From Pseudomonadota bacterium (lineage in GTDB: Bacteria > Pseudomonadota > Alphaproteobacteria > Rhizobiales > Hyphomicrobiaceae): a DNA stretch of 64,000 bases. Within the stretch, counting starts at the first letter, position 1; the number at the start of each line of letters is the position of its first letter. The position numbers and the translations under genes are program-made. The stretch is from positions 1-64,000 of the forward strand of contig JAEXXM010000070.1 in assembly GCA_023405815.1 (NCBI GenBank). Reading direction: 5' to 3'. Below the pieces are notes generated by a model that was not told the DNA's origin, did not search any database, and saw only the letters and a program-made list of their open reading frames with translations. Positions 48,842 to 59,922 of this stretch are shown one piece after another.

Positions 48842-49480
48842 ATGAGCAGCTTCCCCGAAAAACTCGCCGATCGTTACCGCCGATTCCACCACCGCCACTT
48901 CCTCCCCAAGGCGGAGGAATACGAGGAGCTGGCCGTTTACGGTCAGAGCCCGGAGGTTATGGTCGTCTCCTGTTCCGACAGCCGGGTCGACCCCGAAACG
49001 ATCTTCAGCGCCATGCCCGGCGAGCTGTTCGTGGTCCGCAACGTCGCAAACCTCGTGCCTCCCTACGAGACGGGCGGCAAGTTCCACGGCGTCAGCTCGG
49101 CGATCGAGTTCGCGGTGCTCAACCTGCGCATCAAGCACATGATCGTCATGGGCCACTCGGGCTGCGGCGGCGTCAAAGTCGCCCTCGATCAGAGTGCCGC
49201 CAAGCAGACGGAGGCGCAATTCATCTCGCGCTGGATGTCGATGCTCGACGAGGCGCGCCTGAGGGTCGTCGCCGCGCATCAGACGAGCCCTCAGGCCGAG
49301 AGGCAGGCTGCGCTTGAGAAGGAAGGCGTGAAGACGTCTATCAAGCACCTGCGCACCTTCCCCTTCGTCGCCGACGCGGAGAACAAGGGTAGGCTCGCGA
49401 TCCACGGCGCCTATTTCGACATCGCCACCGGAACCCTCTCGGTGCTCAACCACTCCCGCGGCGAATTCTTCCCACTGTAG
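48842..49480 (+). CDS. Beta-class carbonic anhydrase
   Basis: 212 residues from ATG 48842; the frame extends 15 codons upstream. Zinc ligands Cys44, His105 and Cys108 (CSDSRVD with the Asp46-Arg48 dyad; MGHSGCGG). Interconverts CO2 and bicarbonate. The neighbouring divergent SulP transporter suggests a bicarbonate uptake/hydration pair, or CO2 supply to carboxylases used in C1 growth (inference). Confidence 0.93.
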   Translation: MSSFPEKLADRYRRFHHRHFLPKAEEYEELAVYGQSPEVMVVSCSDSRVDPETIFSAMPGELFVVRNVANLVPPYETGGKFHGVSSAIEFAVLNLRIKHMIVMGHSGCGGVKVALDQSAAKQTEAQFISRWMSMLDEARLRVVAAHQTSPQAERQAALEKEGVKTSIKHLRTFPFVADAENKGRLAIHGAYFDIATGTLSVLNHSRGEFFPL

Positions 49481-49530
49481 TCTGTAGTCGCCCATCGGGA
49501 GGCCGAGTGATCAAAGTCACCGGCTACCTC

Positions 49531-49623
49531 GGCCGCCAGAGGCGCCAAGGGCGCCCGGCGCGAGCGCCGGCCATCAGCTAGTGCGACCGCAGCCGCACGC
49601 AAAGCTTCTGTCAACTTGCGTCA
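49531..49623 (-). repeat. R1 intergenic repeat, copy D
   Basis: GGCCGCCAGAGGCGCCAAGG, core GCGCCCGGCGCGAGCGCCGG, end CAAAGCTTCTGTCAACTTG and CGTCA. The minus-strand copy begins TGACGC one base after the ccmG stop codon. Confidence 0.78.
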
Positions 49624-49624
49624 C

Positions 49625-50221
49625 TCAATAAGAGGACGCGCGCGTGATGGCGGGCATCAGCTTCTGCTCGATGCTCTGCGCCGACACCGGGCCGACGTGC
49701 TTGAACACGATCTCGCCCTTGCCGTTGAGAACGAACGTCTCGGGCATCCCGTAGACGCCCCACTCGATCGCCCCGCGCCCTTTGTCGTCAGTGCCGACGG
49801 CCGTGAATGGATTGCCGTAGCGCCCGAGGAACCGCCGCGCTGCGACGGGGTCATCCTTGTAATTGACGCCATAGAGCTGAACCCCCGTGCGCTTCTGCAG
49901 TTCGACGAGCAGCGGCTGCTCCTCGGCGCACGGCACGCACCACGAGGCCCAGAAGTTGACGATAATCGGCTTGCCCGTGACGAGCTCGGCACTGGAGAAT
50001 CCCGGCACCGTCTTGCCATCGGCGACAAGCCCTTCCAGTGGCGGGAACTGCGTCGCCGGCGCGGGCTTACCGATCAAGGCCGACGGCAGCTTCGATGGAT
50101 CGCCGGTCTGCAGCGCGAATAGGAACACGACGACGAGCACACCGAATGCGGCGAGCGGAGCGATCACCCATCCGAGGCCCCGCTTGGCAGCAGGCGAGGA
50201 AGACTGATTGGCAGGCTGCAT
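49625..50221 (-). CDS. ccmG: Cytochrome c maturation thioredoxin CcmG/DsbE
   Basis: 198 residues from ATG 50221. N-terminal membrane anchor (VIAPLAAFGVLVVVFLFAL) and a periplasmic thioredoxin domain with the active site FWASWCVPCAEEQ and YGVYGMPETFVLN (cis-Pro). Reduces apocytochrome c heme-binding cysteines. Last gene of ccmABCDG; ccmD stops 13 nt upstream of its start. Confidence 0.93.
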   Translation of the reverse strand: MQPANQSSSPAAKRGLGWVIAPLAAFGVLVVVFLFALQTGDPSKLPSALIGKPAPATQFPPLEGLVADGKTVPGFSSAELVTGKPIIVNFWASWCVPCAEEQPLLVELQKRTGVQLYGVNYKDDPVAARRFLGRYGNPFTAVGTDDKGRGAIEWGVYGMPETFVLNGKGEIVFKHVGPVSAQSIEQKLMPAITRASSY

Positions 50222-50234
50222 GGAAATGCCGTTC

Positions 50235-50414
50235 TCAGGTGCGCTGGGCGCTGCGCCGCTTGACGCCGCGTGCCGCGAGATCGGCAAGGCGCCGCTCCTG
50301 CGCGCGCCCGTCCATGACGAGCCAGGCGATGAGCCCGCCGATAACCAGCGTGACGATCACGTAAGACGACCAGATGAAGCTCGCGTGCGGTCCGAGGTCG
50401 ATACCGAGATCCAT
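50235..50414 (-). CDS. ccmD: Heme exporter small membrane protein CcmD
   Basis: 59 residues from ATG 50414, one membrane helix (FIWSSYVIVTLVIGGLIAWL) and a basic cytoplasmic tail with RRLADLAARG. Needed for release of holo-CcmE from CcmABC. Sits in the expected place between ccmC (4 nt) and ccmG. Confidence 0.88.
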   Translation of the reverse strand: MDLGIDLGPHASFIWSSYVIVTLVIGGLIAWLVMDGRAQERRLADLAARGVKRRSAQRT

Positions 50415-50418
50415 GTCG

Positions 50419-51180
50419 TCACTCCGCCGCTGCAAGCTGCGCGGCCTGGGCACGCTCGACCTCGGCGAGCTGCAGCGCCTTGACGCGTCGGCGCAGGATC
50501 TCGTTGCGCATCGCCTTCAGGTGCATGGCGACGAACATCAGCGTGAAGCCCACGGCCATCACGAATAGCGGCGTAAGCAGCGACTGGTCGATCGTCGGGC
50601 CGCCGACGCGGATGACGCTCGCAGGCTGATGCAGCGTATTGCCGAACTCCACCGAGAACTTGATGATCGGCAGCATGACGACGCCGACCAGTGAGAGAAT
50701 GGCGGTGAGTTTCGAGGCGAGCGACTCGTCCTCGATCGAGGAGCGCAGCGCCATCAGGCCGAGGTAGAGGAAGAACAGGATCAGCACCGACGTGAGCCGC
50801 GCATCCCATACCCAATAGGTGCCCCATGTCGGCCGACCCCACAGCGAGCCCGTGACGAGGGCGAGGAACGTGAAGGCTGCTCCGAGCGGCACCGCCGCCT
50901 TGGCGGAGACGTCCGCCAGCGGATGCCGGAACACCAGGAGCCCGAACGAGGAAACCGCGATCAGGCCGTAGACGGCCATCGACAACCACGCGCACGGCAC
51001 ATGAATGAACATGATCCGTGCCGTCTCGCCCTGCAGGTAGTCGGGCGGGGCCACGAAGAAGGCGAGATACAGGCCATAGGCGATGACGACTGCCGCGGAG
51101 CCGGCGACCCACGGCAGCACGGTAGCGGAAAGCTCCATGAAGCGGGTCGGATTGGCCAGGCGCTGCGTCAGTGTCTGCAT
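50419..51180 (-). CDS. ccmC: Heme exporter/handling protein CcmC
   Basis: 253 residues from ATG 51180; a frame extending to 51348 is not supported. Six membrane helices with the tryptophan-rich heme motif GRPTWGTYWVWDARLTS and conserved flanking His residues (FIHVPCAWLS). Loads heme onto CcmE. Starts 122 nt after the ccmB stop. Confidence 0.93.
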   Translation of the reverse strand: MQTLTQRLANPTRFMELSATVLPWVAGSAAVVIAYGLYLAFFVAPPDYLQGETARIMFIHVPCAWLSMAVYGLIAVSSFGLLVFRHPLADVSAKAAVPLGAAFTFLALVTGSLWGRPTWGTYWVWDARLTSVLILFFLYLGLMALRSSIEDESLASKLTAILSLVGVVMLPIIKFSVEFGNTLHQPASVIRVGGPTIDQSLLTPLFVMAVGFTLMFVAMHLKAMRNEILRRRVKALQLAEVERAQAAQLAAAE

Positions 51181-51302
51181 CGGCGATGATCTAAGCGGTT
51201 GCGCGCTGAAGCGCAAATGAACACCGGGCAAGGAAATTGTCGAGATAAGTCCTTGGTGAAGGGTGCGCATTGCGCTGCGACAAACCCGAGCCCGCTGCGT
51301 CC

Positions 51303-51968
51303 CTATTGCATCTGCAGCCGCAAGGCCGCGGCGGCCGCCAGCGGGCACAGGACCACCGAGGCCAGGGAAAGCGCGGTAAGAATAAGGAAAGCACTCCCTG
51401 TGCCCGCAGCCCCGAGTAGACCCGTGACCGCCGCCATGCCGAAAATCAGCGTCGGAACGTAGAGCGGCAGCACCAGGAGCGCGATCAAGAGGCCGCCCCG
51501 GTAGGCTCTGAGGGTCAGGGCCGCGCCGACCGCTCCGATGAACGAGATGGCCGGGGTTCCGACCAGCATGGTCCCGAACAGCACCGGGTAGGCGCTGATT
51601 TCAAGGTTCAGCAGCAGCCCGAGGACCGGCGCCATCAGCGCCAGCGGTATGCCGGTCGAGATCCAGTGCGCCAGCGCCTTGCCGGCCACCACCAGCTCCA
51701 TCGGCAGCTCGCCGGTCGCCAGCACATCCAACGAGCCATCCTCGTAGTCCGACGAGAACACCCGCCCGAGCGATAGCAGCGCCGCGAGCAGAAGCGCGAT
51801 CCACAGCACCCCCGGCGCGATGCGCGACAAGAGGTTGAGGTCCGCGCCAAGACCCAGCGGCAGCAGCGTCACGACCAGCATGTAGAATCCGAGCGCCGTG
51901 CCGAGCGCGCCGCCTTGTCGCACCGCCAGCTTGAGATCGCGCTTCAAGAGAGCAAGGAAAGCCGTCAT
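51303..51968 (-). CDS. ccmB: Heme exporter permease CcmB
   Basis: 221 residues, about six membrane helices. The start ATG 51968 overlaps the ccmA stop as ATGA. N-terminus MTAFLALLKRDLKLAVRQGG and FSSDYEDGSLDVLATGELPM are typical of CcmB. With CcmA it forms the ATP-driven release module for holo-CcmE. Confidence 0.94.
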   Translation of the reverse strand: MTAFLALLKRDLKLAVRQGGALGTALGFYMLVVTLLPLGLGADLNLLSRIAPGVLWIALLLAALLSLGRVFSSDYEDGSLDVLATGELPMELVVAGKALAHWISTGIPLALMAPVLGLLLNLEISAYPVLFGTMLVGTPAISFIGAVGAALTLRAYRGGLLIALLVLPLYVPTLIFGMAAVTGLLGAAGTGSAFLILTALSLASVVLCPLAAAAALRLQMQ

Positions 51969-52600
51969 GCCGCCGCCCGTGCCCCTCCGAGCTGGATGGC
52001 CTGCGCCGACGTGAGCTCCATCGGCACATGGGTGGCGATCACCGCCAGGCCGCCCCCCTTCAAGTGATCGTTGATCGCTTCGATCAGCACCCGGACCGAC
52101 GCCACGTCGAGCGAGACGGTCGGCTCGTCGAGCAGCCACAACGGACGCGCCGCCACGGCGAGTCGGGCGAGAGCGAGCCTGCGCTTCTGTCCCGCCGACA
52201 GGTACCCGGCAGGGATGGTGGCGAGTGCATCGAGGGCAAATCGCTCCAGCGCCTCCTCGACGCGCCGCGCGAGTGATCGGTCGGCGTCGGCCGGCCCCGC
52301 AAGATAGGTTCCCCAGAACGAGAGGTTTTCCGCCGCCGACAGATGCGTCTTGATCCCATCGAGGTGCCCGACGAAGTGGCACACTTCGCTCGTCTCGCGG
52401 TCCGCCCCCGCGCCGGTCACCCGCACCCTGCCTGCGGCCGGCCTGAAATAGCCCGCGAGTGCGCGCAGCAGCGTCGATTTGCCGGCACCGTTCGGCCCGG
52501 TAAGGATGAGCGCGCTGCCGGCGCCGAGGCAGAATGACAAGGCCTCGACGACCGCTCGGCCGCCCCGCTCCAAGGTCAGATTTTCAGCAACGAGCTGCAC
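51965..52600 (-). CDS. ccmA: Heme exporter ATPase CcmA
   Basis: 211 residues ABC ATPase: Walker A TGPNGAGKSTLLRALAGY, signature YLSAGQKRRLALARL, Walker B LWLLDEPTVSLD. First gene of ccmABCDG; divergent from acnA with a 237-nt gap. CcmE, F and H are not in this window. Confidence 0.94.
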   Translation of the reverse strand: MQLVAENLTLERGGRAVVEALSFCLGAGSALILTGPNGAGKSTLLRALAGYFRPAAGRVRVTGAGADRETSEVCHFVGHLDGIKTHLSAAENLSFWGTYLAGPADADRSLARRVEEALERFALDALATIPAGYLSAGQKRRLALARLAVAARPLWLLDEPTVSLDVASVRVLIEAINDHLKGGGLAVIATHVPMELTSAQAIQLGGARAAA

Positions 52601-52837
52601 GGCTCTTCATCATCCGTGTGGCAGAATGCGCTAGCGAAAGGGTGGGAAAATCCCGCAAGATGGCCAAGGATGCGCGCTAAGCTGGCGGGCCGGCAACACC
52701 CTCCGAAAGACAAGGCTGCCGAAGCGGCCAGCTTATAGCATAAAGTCGCGCCGTCCCCAGCCGCCGACGCGGCAGGGTTGACGATCGGGAATACCGGCCT
52801 TCGCAGGCCGTCGACTGCGAAACGAAGGAGACGAGAT

Positions 52838-55555
<2,718 letters not shown>

Positions 55556-55572
55556 AGGGCCCTCGGCTAAAT

Positions 55573-55661
55573 GTCATCCCGGGCTCGTCCCCGGGATCCA
55601 TCCATCGGCAAGCGGAGGTTCCAGACGAACCCTGGATCCCGGCAACAAGTGCCGGGATGAC
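55573..55661. repeat. R2 palindromic repeat, copy 7 (short form)
   Basis: Begins GTCATCCCGGGCTCGTCCCC and ends CAACAAGTGCCGGGATGAC. Follows acnA by 17 nt and may act as its terminator. Confidence 0.82.
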
Positions 55662-55804
55662 AGTGGGACAGCCGTAGGCCCATCACTCTAGGTGTCACCC
55701 GCGAAGGGGCCACTCCCTTAAACACGCTTTCGTGAGTTCTGTTGTAGCGTTACACCGTGCCCACTAGTCTTATGGGACGGCATATTTCGGTGTAGTTTGC
55801 GCCC

Positions 55805-56569
55805 ATGCGGCTGGCCCCATTCATCGCTCTGACCCTGGCTCTGTTCATACCGGCGCCGGCCGCGCTGGCGCAGGACGGGCCAGGCGGCATCAATCCCTCG
55901 TTCCCGCCCTATAAGAACGTCCTCGAGCTATTCACCAGCCAGGGCTGCGACACCTGTCCGCCCGCCGACCAGGTGCTCGCCAAGTTCGCCGACCGCCCGG
56001 ACGTCATTGCCCTTACCCTCCCGGTGGACATCTGGGACTATCTCGGCTGGAAGGATACGCTCGCTTCGGACAAGAACTCCGAGCGCCAGCGCGCCTATGC
56101 CAAGGCCCGCGGCGACGGCGCCATCTACACCCCGCAGGTCGTCGTCAACGGAATGATCGGCGTCAATGGCGCCGATCCCGGCGCCATCGAGGAGGCCATC
56201 AAGGTCACCGACGAGGCCCTGCGCGGCGGCCGTGTCCCGATCCGCTTCTGGTACGAGCGCAACTCGATCAAGATCGAGGCGGGCGATGCGCCCCCTGGGT
56301 ACAACTACAAGGATGCTACCATCTGGTTCGCCGTCGTGCAGAAGCGCGCCGAGGTGCCGATCGAGCGCGGCGACAACAAGGGCAAGACGCTCACCTACAC
56401 GAACATCGTGCGCGAGATGCTCCCGGTCGGCACTTGGAGCGGGCAGGCGATGAGCCTCCAGCTCGCGCGCACGGCCGTCATGCGCCCGGAGACCGAGGCC
56501 GCCATCGTCCTGCTCCAGGAAGGCAAGGCCGGCCCTATCATCGGCGCCGCCTGGACCGGGCTGTGGTAG
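55805..56569 (+). CDS. Secreted DUF1223 (thioredoxin-like fold) protein
   Basis: 254 residues with a signal peptide (LFIPAPAALA-Q). The DUF1223 hallmark ELFTSQGCDTCPPADQVLAK gives a CxxC-type pair (GCDTC) in a thioredoxin-like fold, followed by LTLPVDIWDYLGWKD and IYTPQVVVNGMIGVNG. Periplasmic redox role is likely but unproven. Bounded by two R2 repeats. Confidence 0.87.
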   Translation: MRLAPFIALTLALFIPAPAALAQDGPGGINPSFPPYKNVLELFTSQGCDTCPPADQVLAKFADRPDVIALTLPVDIWDYLGWKDTLASDKNSERQRAYAKARGDGAIYTPQVVVNGMIGVNGADPGAIEEAIKVTDEALRGGRVPIRFWYERNSIKIEAGDAPPGYNYKDATIWFAVVQKRAEVPIERGDNKGKTLTYTNIVREMLPVGTWSGQAMSLQLARTAVMRPETEAAIVLLQEGKAGPIIGAAWTGLW

Positions 56570-56576
56570 CGCATCT

Positions 56577-56721
56577 GTCATCCCGGCCAAGCGAGCGAAT
56601 GCGAGCGCCGAGCCGGGACCCAGCGCAAAGCTGTCGAAGACCCGTAAGCCTTTTGGAGCTGCGCACTTCTTGTGCTGGGTCCCTGAGCGCCGCTCACTTT
56701 GTTCACGGCGTCCGGGATGAC
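56577..56721. repeat. R2 palindromic repeat, copy 8 (long form)
   Basis: Begins GTCATCCCGGCCAAGCGAGC and ends GGCGTCCGGGATGAC, internal GGGACCCAGCGCAAAGC and GTGCTGGGTCCC. Between the convergent DUF1223 and M3 peptidase genes. Confidence 0.82.
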
Positions 56722-56732
56722 AGACCTCCGAG

Positions 56733-58883
56733 CTAGCTCACCAGTCCGCGCTTCTTCAAAAGCCCCTTGATCTCCGGAGGCCGGCCGCGGAAGGCGACGT
56801 AGGCCTCCAAGGGATCACGCTGGTTGCCGCCCGAGTAAATGAACTTGCGCAGCTTCTTCGCCGTCGCCTTGTCGAAGTGATCGCCCGCCTCTTCGAACGC
56901 CGCGAAGGCGTCGGCGTCCATCACCTCCGACCACAGGTAGCTGTAGTAGCCGGCAGCATAGCCTCCCATGATGTGCAGGAAGTGGGGAATGCGGTGGCGC
57001 ATCACGATCTCGCTCGGCATCCCAAGACGCTCGAGCGTGTCCTTCTCGAACGCTGCGACGTCGACCTCGCCGTCGCCTTCCCGCGCATGCAGCTCCATGT
57101 CGACGAACGCCGAAGCGAGATACTCGATGGTGGAGAAGCCCTGGTTGAAGTCGCGCGCCTTCTTGATTCGCTTCAGCAGCTTTCCCGGCATCGGCTTGCC
57201 CGTCTCGTGATGCACGGCAAACTTCTCCAGCACCTCCGGCACCATCAGCCAGTGCTCGTAGAGCTGTGAGGGCAGCTCTACGAAATCGCGCGTCACCGCC
57301 GTGCCCGAGATCGACGGATAGGTCACGTCCGACAATAGCCCGTGCAGCCCGTGCCCAAACTCGTGGAACAGCGTGCGCGCGTCATCGAGCGATAGAAGGC
57401 TTGGCGCACCCTCCTCGCCCTTGGCAAAGTTCATCACGTTGACGATGACGGGCGACACTTCCCCCGCCACCTTCGACTGCGAGCGGAAAGCGCTCATCCA
57501 CGCGCCCGACCGCTTCGACGGTCGCGCGAAATAGTCGCCGAGGAATACGCCGACATGCTCCCCGTGCTTGTCCGTCACCTCCCACGCACGCACATCCTCG
57601 TGATAGCGCGGCGCATCCTTGATCTTCTTGAACTTCAGACCGAACAGCCGATTCGCCGTCTCGAACGCCGCCGCGATGACGTTGTCGAGCGTCAGGTACG
57701 GCCGCGTCGAGGCCTCGTCGACGTCATAGAGCGCCTTGCGCTCCTTCTCCGCGAAGTAGCGCCAGTCCCACGGCGCAATGGCGAAGTTGCTCCCCTCGGA
57801 TCGGGCCCGCGCCTGCAGCGCCTCTCGCTCCTCGGAGGCGCGCTTGGCTGCCGGCTCCCACACTGCGGAGAGCAGATTGCGCACGCTGCCGGGTGACTTC
57901 GCCATCGTCTCTTCGAGCGAGTACTCGGCATAGGTCTTGAAGCCGAGCAGGTTCGCGAACTCGGTGCGCAGAGCGATGATCTCCGACGTGATGGCGCGGT
58001 TGTCGGTCTCGCTGCCCATCTCGCCGCGCTTGATCCAGGCATTGAATGCCTGCTCGCGCAGGTCCCGCCGCGAGGAAAACTGCAGGAACGGCTCCACAGA
58101 GGAGCGCGACAGCGTGATCACATATTTGCCCGGGAGCCCGGCGTCCGCGGCAGCCCGCGCCGCGGCATCGCGCATCGCATCCGGAAGGCCATCAAGGTCG
58201 CGTTCGTCCAGCACCATGCGCCAGGACTGCTCGTCCTTCAGCACGTTCTGCGAGAACTGCGTCGCCAGCGTCGCCAGCCGCTGGTTGATCTCCGCAACCC
58301 GCGCCTTCTGCTTGGCGCCAAGCTTCGCGCCGGCGCGCACGAGCCACTTGTAGCGCAGCTCCAGAACCCGTCGCTGCTCCTCGGTGAGATCGAGCTCATC
58401 GCGACGTTCGTAGAGATCCTCGACACGTCTGAAGATCTTCGAGTTGAGCATGATTGCTGTCTCGTGCGCGGCGAGCTTGGGCGCCATCTCCCGCTCGATC
58501 GCCTGCAGAGCGTCATTCGTGTGCGCACCGGAGAGATTGTAGAAGACCGAGGCGACCTTCTCCAAAAGCCGGCCGCTCCTCTCCAGCGCGACGATAGTGT
58601 TGGCGAATGTCGGCCGCGCCTCCTGACCGGCGATGCGCGCGACGTCCGCCTTGTGCTCTTTCAGCGCCGTCGCGAACGCCGCCTTGAAGTGGTGCGGCTC
58701 AATTTTCTCGAATGGAGGCAGCTCGAACCGTGCGCTCCAGCGTGACAGCAGCGGATTGCCCGGCTTCTTGCGCGCAGCCAGCTTCGCTCTTGCCTTCGCG
58801 ACCCGCGCCGCAACCTTCTTGCTTGCCGCCGTCTTCGCCTTCGACTTGTCAGCTTTCTTCGCCACGTCGCTCGCTCCATGCAT
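56733..58883 (-). CDS. dcp: M3-family oligopeptidase / peptidyl-dipeptidase with Lys-rich N-terminal tail
   Basis: 716 residues. Catalytic zinc motif HEFGHGLHGLLSD preceded by SLLSLDDARTLF, then YWEHWLM-like and AGYYSYLWSEVMDADAF, as in Dcp/OpdA. It degrades peptides in the cytoplasm. The first 40 residues (KKADKSKAKTAASKKVAARV and onward) are Lys/Ala-rich, not usual for the family, and resemble the histone-like peptide at 31035. A later start within the tail is possible, but the catalytic domain begins only near residue 45. Confidence 0.87.
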   Translation of the reverse strand: MHGASDVAKKADKSKAKTAASKKVAARVAKARAKLAARKKPGNPLLSRWSARFELPPFEKIEPHHFKAAFATALKEHKADVARIAGQEARPTFANTIVALERSGRLLEKVASVFYNLSGAHTNDALQAIEREMAPKLAAHETAIMLNSKIFRRVEDLYERRDELDLTEEQRRVLELRYKWLVRAGAKLGAKQKARVAEINQRLATLATQFSQNVLKDEQSWRMVLDERDLDGLPDAMRDAAARAAADAGLPGKYVITLSRSSVEPFLQFSSRRDLREQAFNAWIKRGEMGSETDNRAITSEIIALRTEFANLLGFKTYAEYSLEETMAKSPGSVRNLLSAVWEPAAKRASEEREALQARARSEGSNFAIAPWDWRYFAEKERKALYDVDEASTRPYLTLDNVIAAAFETANRLFGLKFKKIKDAPRYHEDVRAWEVTDKHGEHVGVFLGDYFARPSKRSGAWMSAFRSQSKVAGEVSPVIVNVMNFAKGEEGAPSLLSLDDARTLFHEFGHGLHGLLSDVTYPSISGTAVTRDFVELPSQLYEHWLMVPEVLEKFAVHHETGKPMPGKLLKRIKKARDFNQGFSTIEYLASAFVDMELHAREGDGEVDVAAFEKDTLERLGMPSEIVMRHRIPHFLHIMGGYAAGYYSYLWSEVMDADAFAAFEEAGDHFDKATAKKLRKFIYSGGNQRDPLEAYVAFRGRPPEIKGLLKKRGLVS

Positions 58884-58962
58884 GCGCCGATCCGGCGCGC
58901 TTGCCGTGCAAGGTAGACATCGGCGCGCATACGTCCAGAGCGTGTGGCGTCAGAACGCGCGC

Positions 58963-58997
58963 AAAAAAAATGGGGCCGGCGGGGGACCGGCCCATTT
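58963..58997 (-). terminator. Rho-independent terminator reading leftward
   Basis: On the minus strand: stem AAATGGGCCGG / CCGGCCCCATTT (one bulged base), loop TCCCCCG, then a run of eight T. No minus-strand protein gene precedes it, which implies a non-coding transcript from about 59.12 kb. Confidence 0.85.
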
Positions 58998-59120
58998 GGG
59001 GGAGATAGCTACGGGAAGGATTGCCTAAGGACCCGATCCGCGAAACTGCCCGGGGGCTGGGGGGCTGAGAATCCGAGTTGCTCCGTCGGACCGGGTCTCA
59101 AGGCAACTGTTGGGACTATC
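58963..59120 (-). ncRNA. Candidate structured small RNA
   Basis: Between dcp and DUF2794. The minus strand folds as nested helices: GATAG (59120-59116) with CTATC (59008-59004), TTGCCT with AGGCAA (59106-59101 with 59026-59021), a 3x3 internal loop, then GACCCGGTCC with GGATCGGGTC (59097-59088 with 59039-59030). One pair is G-U on the minus strand but A-C on the plus, favouring a minus RNA. A terminator with T8 ends it. The layout of a long interrupted rod about 115 nt plus terminator recalls 6S RNA, but the sequence is not one I can match; the identity is open. Promoter not seen. Confidence 0.55.
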
Positions 59121-59308
59121 GCCGCGGTTTGGGGCGGATCGTTGTCGAGGACGCGGAGCGAATTTGACGATGTCGGGGTGATTCCATGCCACCGCTGCGC
59201 GCTTTGCTCGCATCTTCGCCGCGAAGTTGCCGAAGCTTCCGCTGTCCTAACGCTTGAAATCGATCCCGAGCAGAGCAATCATGACGCTATCGCGACAGGG
59301 AGGCGCCA

Positions 59309-59701
59309 TTGAGCGATTCCGACCCGATAATTCTCAGCCCGCTGCGTGCGGGCGGCCCCCGCGGCCCTTCGGCCGCATTGAGCCACGCTACCGACACCCA
59401 GCGGCAAACGGCTTTCACGCGCCACGAGCTCGCGGCCATTCTCGCCGTTTATGGGCGCAAAGTCGCCGCTGGCGAGTGGCGCGACTACGCGATCGACTTG
59501 AGCCGCGACAAGGCGGTGTTTTCGATCTTCCGCCGCTCCAGCGAAATTCCGCTCTACCGCATCGAGAAAAACATGAGGCTCGCCCGCAAACAGGGCGCCT
59601 ACAGCGTCGTGGCGCCAGCGGGACTGATTCTGAAGCGCGGCCACGACCTTATGCGCGTGTTGAGCGTCCTCGAGGGCCGCCCCCGCCTCGTCACCGCCTA
59701 G
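59309..59701 (+). CDS. DUF2794 family protein
   Basis: 130 residues; the start is TTG at 59309 (M-SDSDPIILSPL) with RBS AGGGAGGCG. Conserved DUF2794 core: FTRHELAAILAVYGRKVAAG, EWRDYAIDLSRDKAVFSIFR and LYRIEKNMRLARKQGAYSVV. Widespread in alphaproteobacteria; function unknown, small soluble protein. Confidence 0.88.
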   Translation: MSDSDPIILSPLRAGGPRGPSAALSHATDTQRQTAFTRHELAAILAVYGRKVAAGEWRDYAIDLSRDKAVFSIFRRSSEIPLYRIEKNMRLARKQGAYSVVAPAGLILKRGHDLMRVLSVLEGRPRLVTA

Positions 59702-59730
59702 CTCCGCGGATGTTGGGGGGACGGCCACTT

Positions 59731-59854
59731 GGCCGCGAAGCGGCAAGGGCGCGTCATGGCGAAGCCATGCTCCGCATGGACGCGCCCCGGCGTGAGCGCC
59801 GGCTCTCAACTTGCGCGAAGCCGCCACACTCAAAGTCTCTCTCAACTCGCGTCA
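59731..59854 (-). repeat. R1 intergenic repeat, copy E (with insertion)
   Basis: GGCCGCGAAGCGGCAAGGGC, then about 28 extra bases (ATGGCGAAGCCATGCTCCGC region, itself a hairpin) in the core, and the end CAAAGTCTCTCTCAACTCG and CGTCA. Downstream of the Bax-inhibitor gene on the minus strand, beyond its terminator. Confidence 0.72.
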
Positions 59855-59857
59855 GTT

Positions 59858-59897
59858 CAAAAAAAGAAAAAGGCCCCGGAACATCGCTCCGGGGCCC
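59858..59897 (-). terminator. Rho-independent terminator of the Bax-inhibitor gene
   Basis: Minus strand: 9-bp stem GGCCCCGGA / TCCGGGGCC, 7-nt loop, then TTTTTCTTTTTTT. Located 26 nt after the stop at 59923. Confidence 0.88.
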
Positions 59898-59922
59898 TCG
59901 CTATTAGGCTCAATGTTCGGAA

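Noticed and set aside
59009..59278. 89-codon minus-strand frame in the region of the candidate RNA
   Set aside because: No RBS, no domain and irregular composition; the folded-RNA explanation with a terminator fits better.
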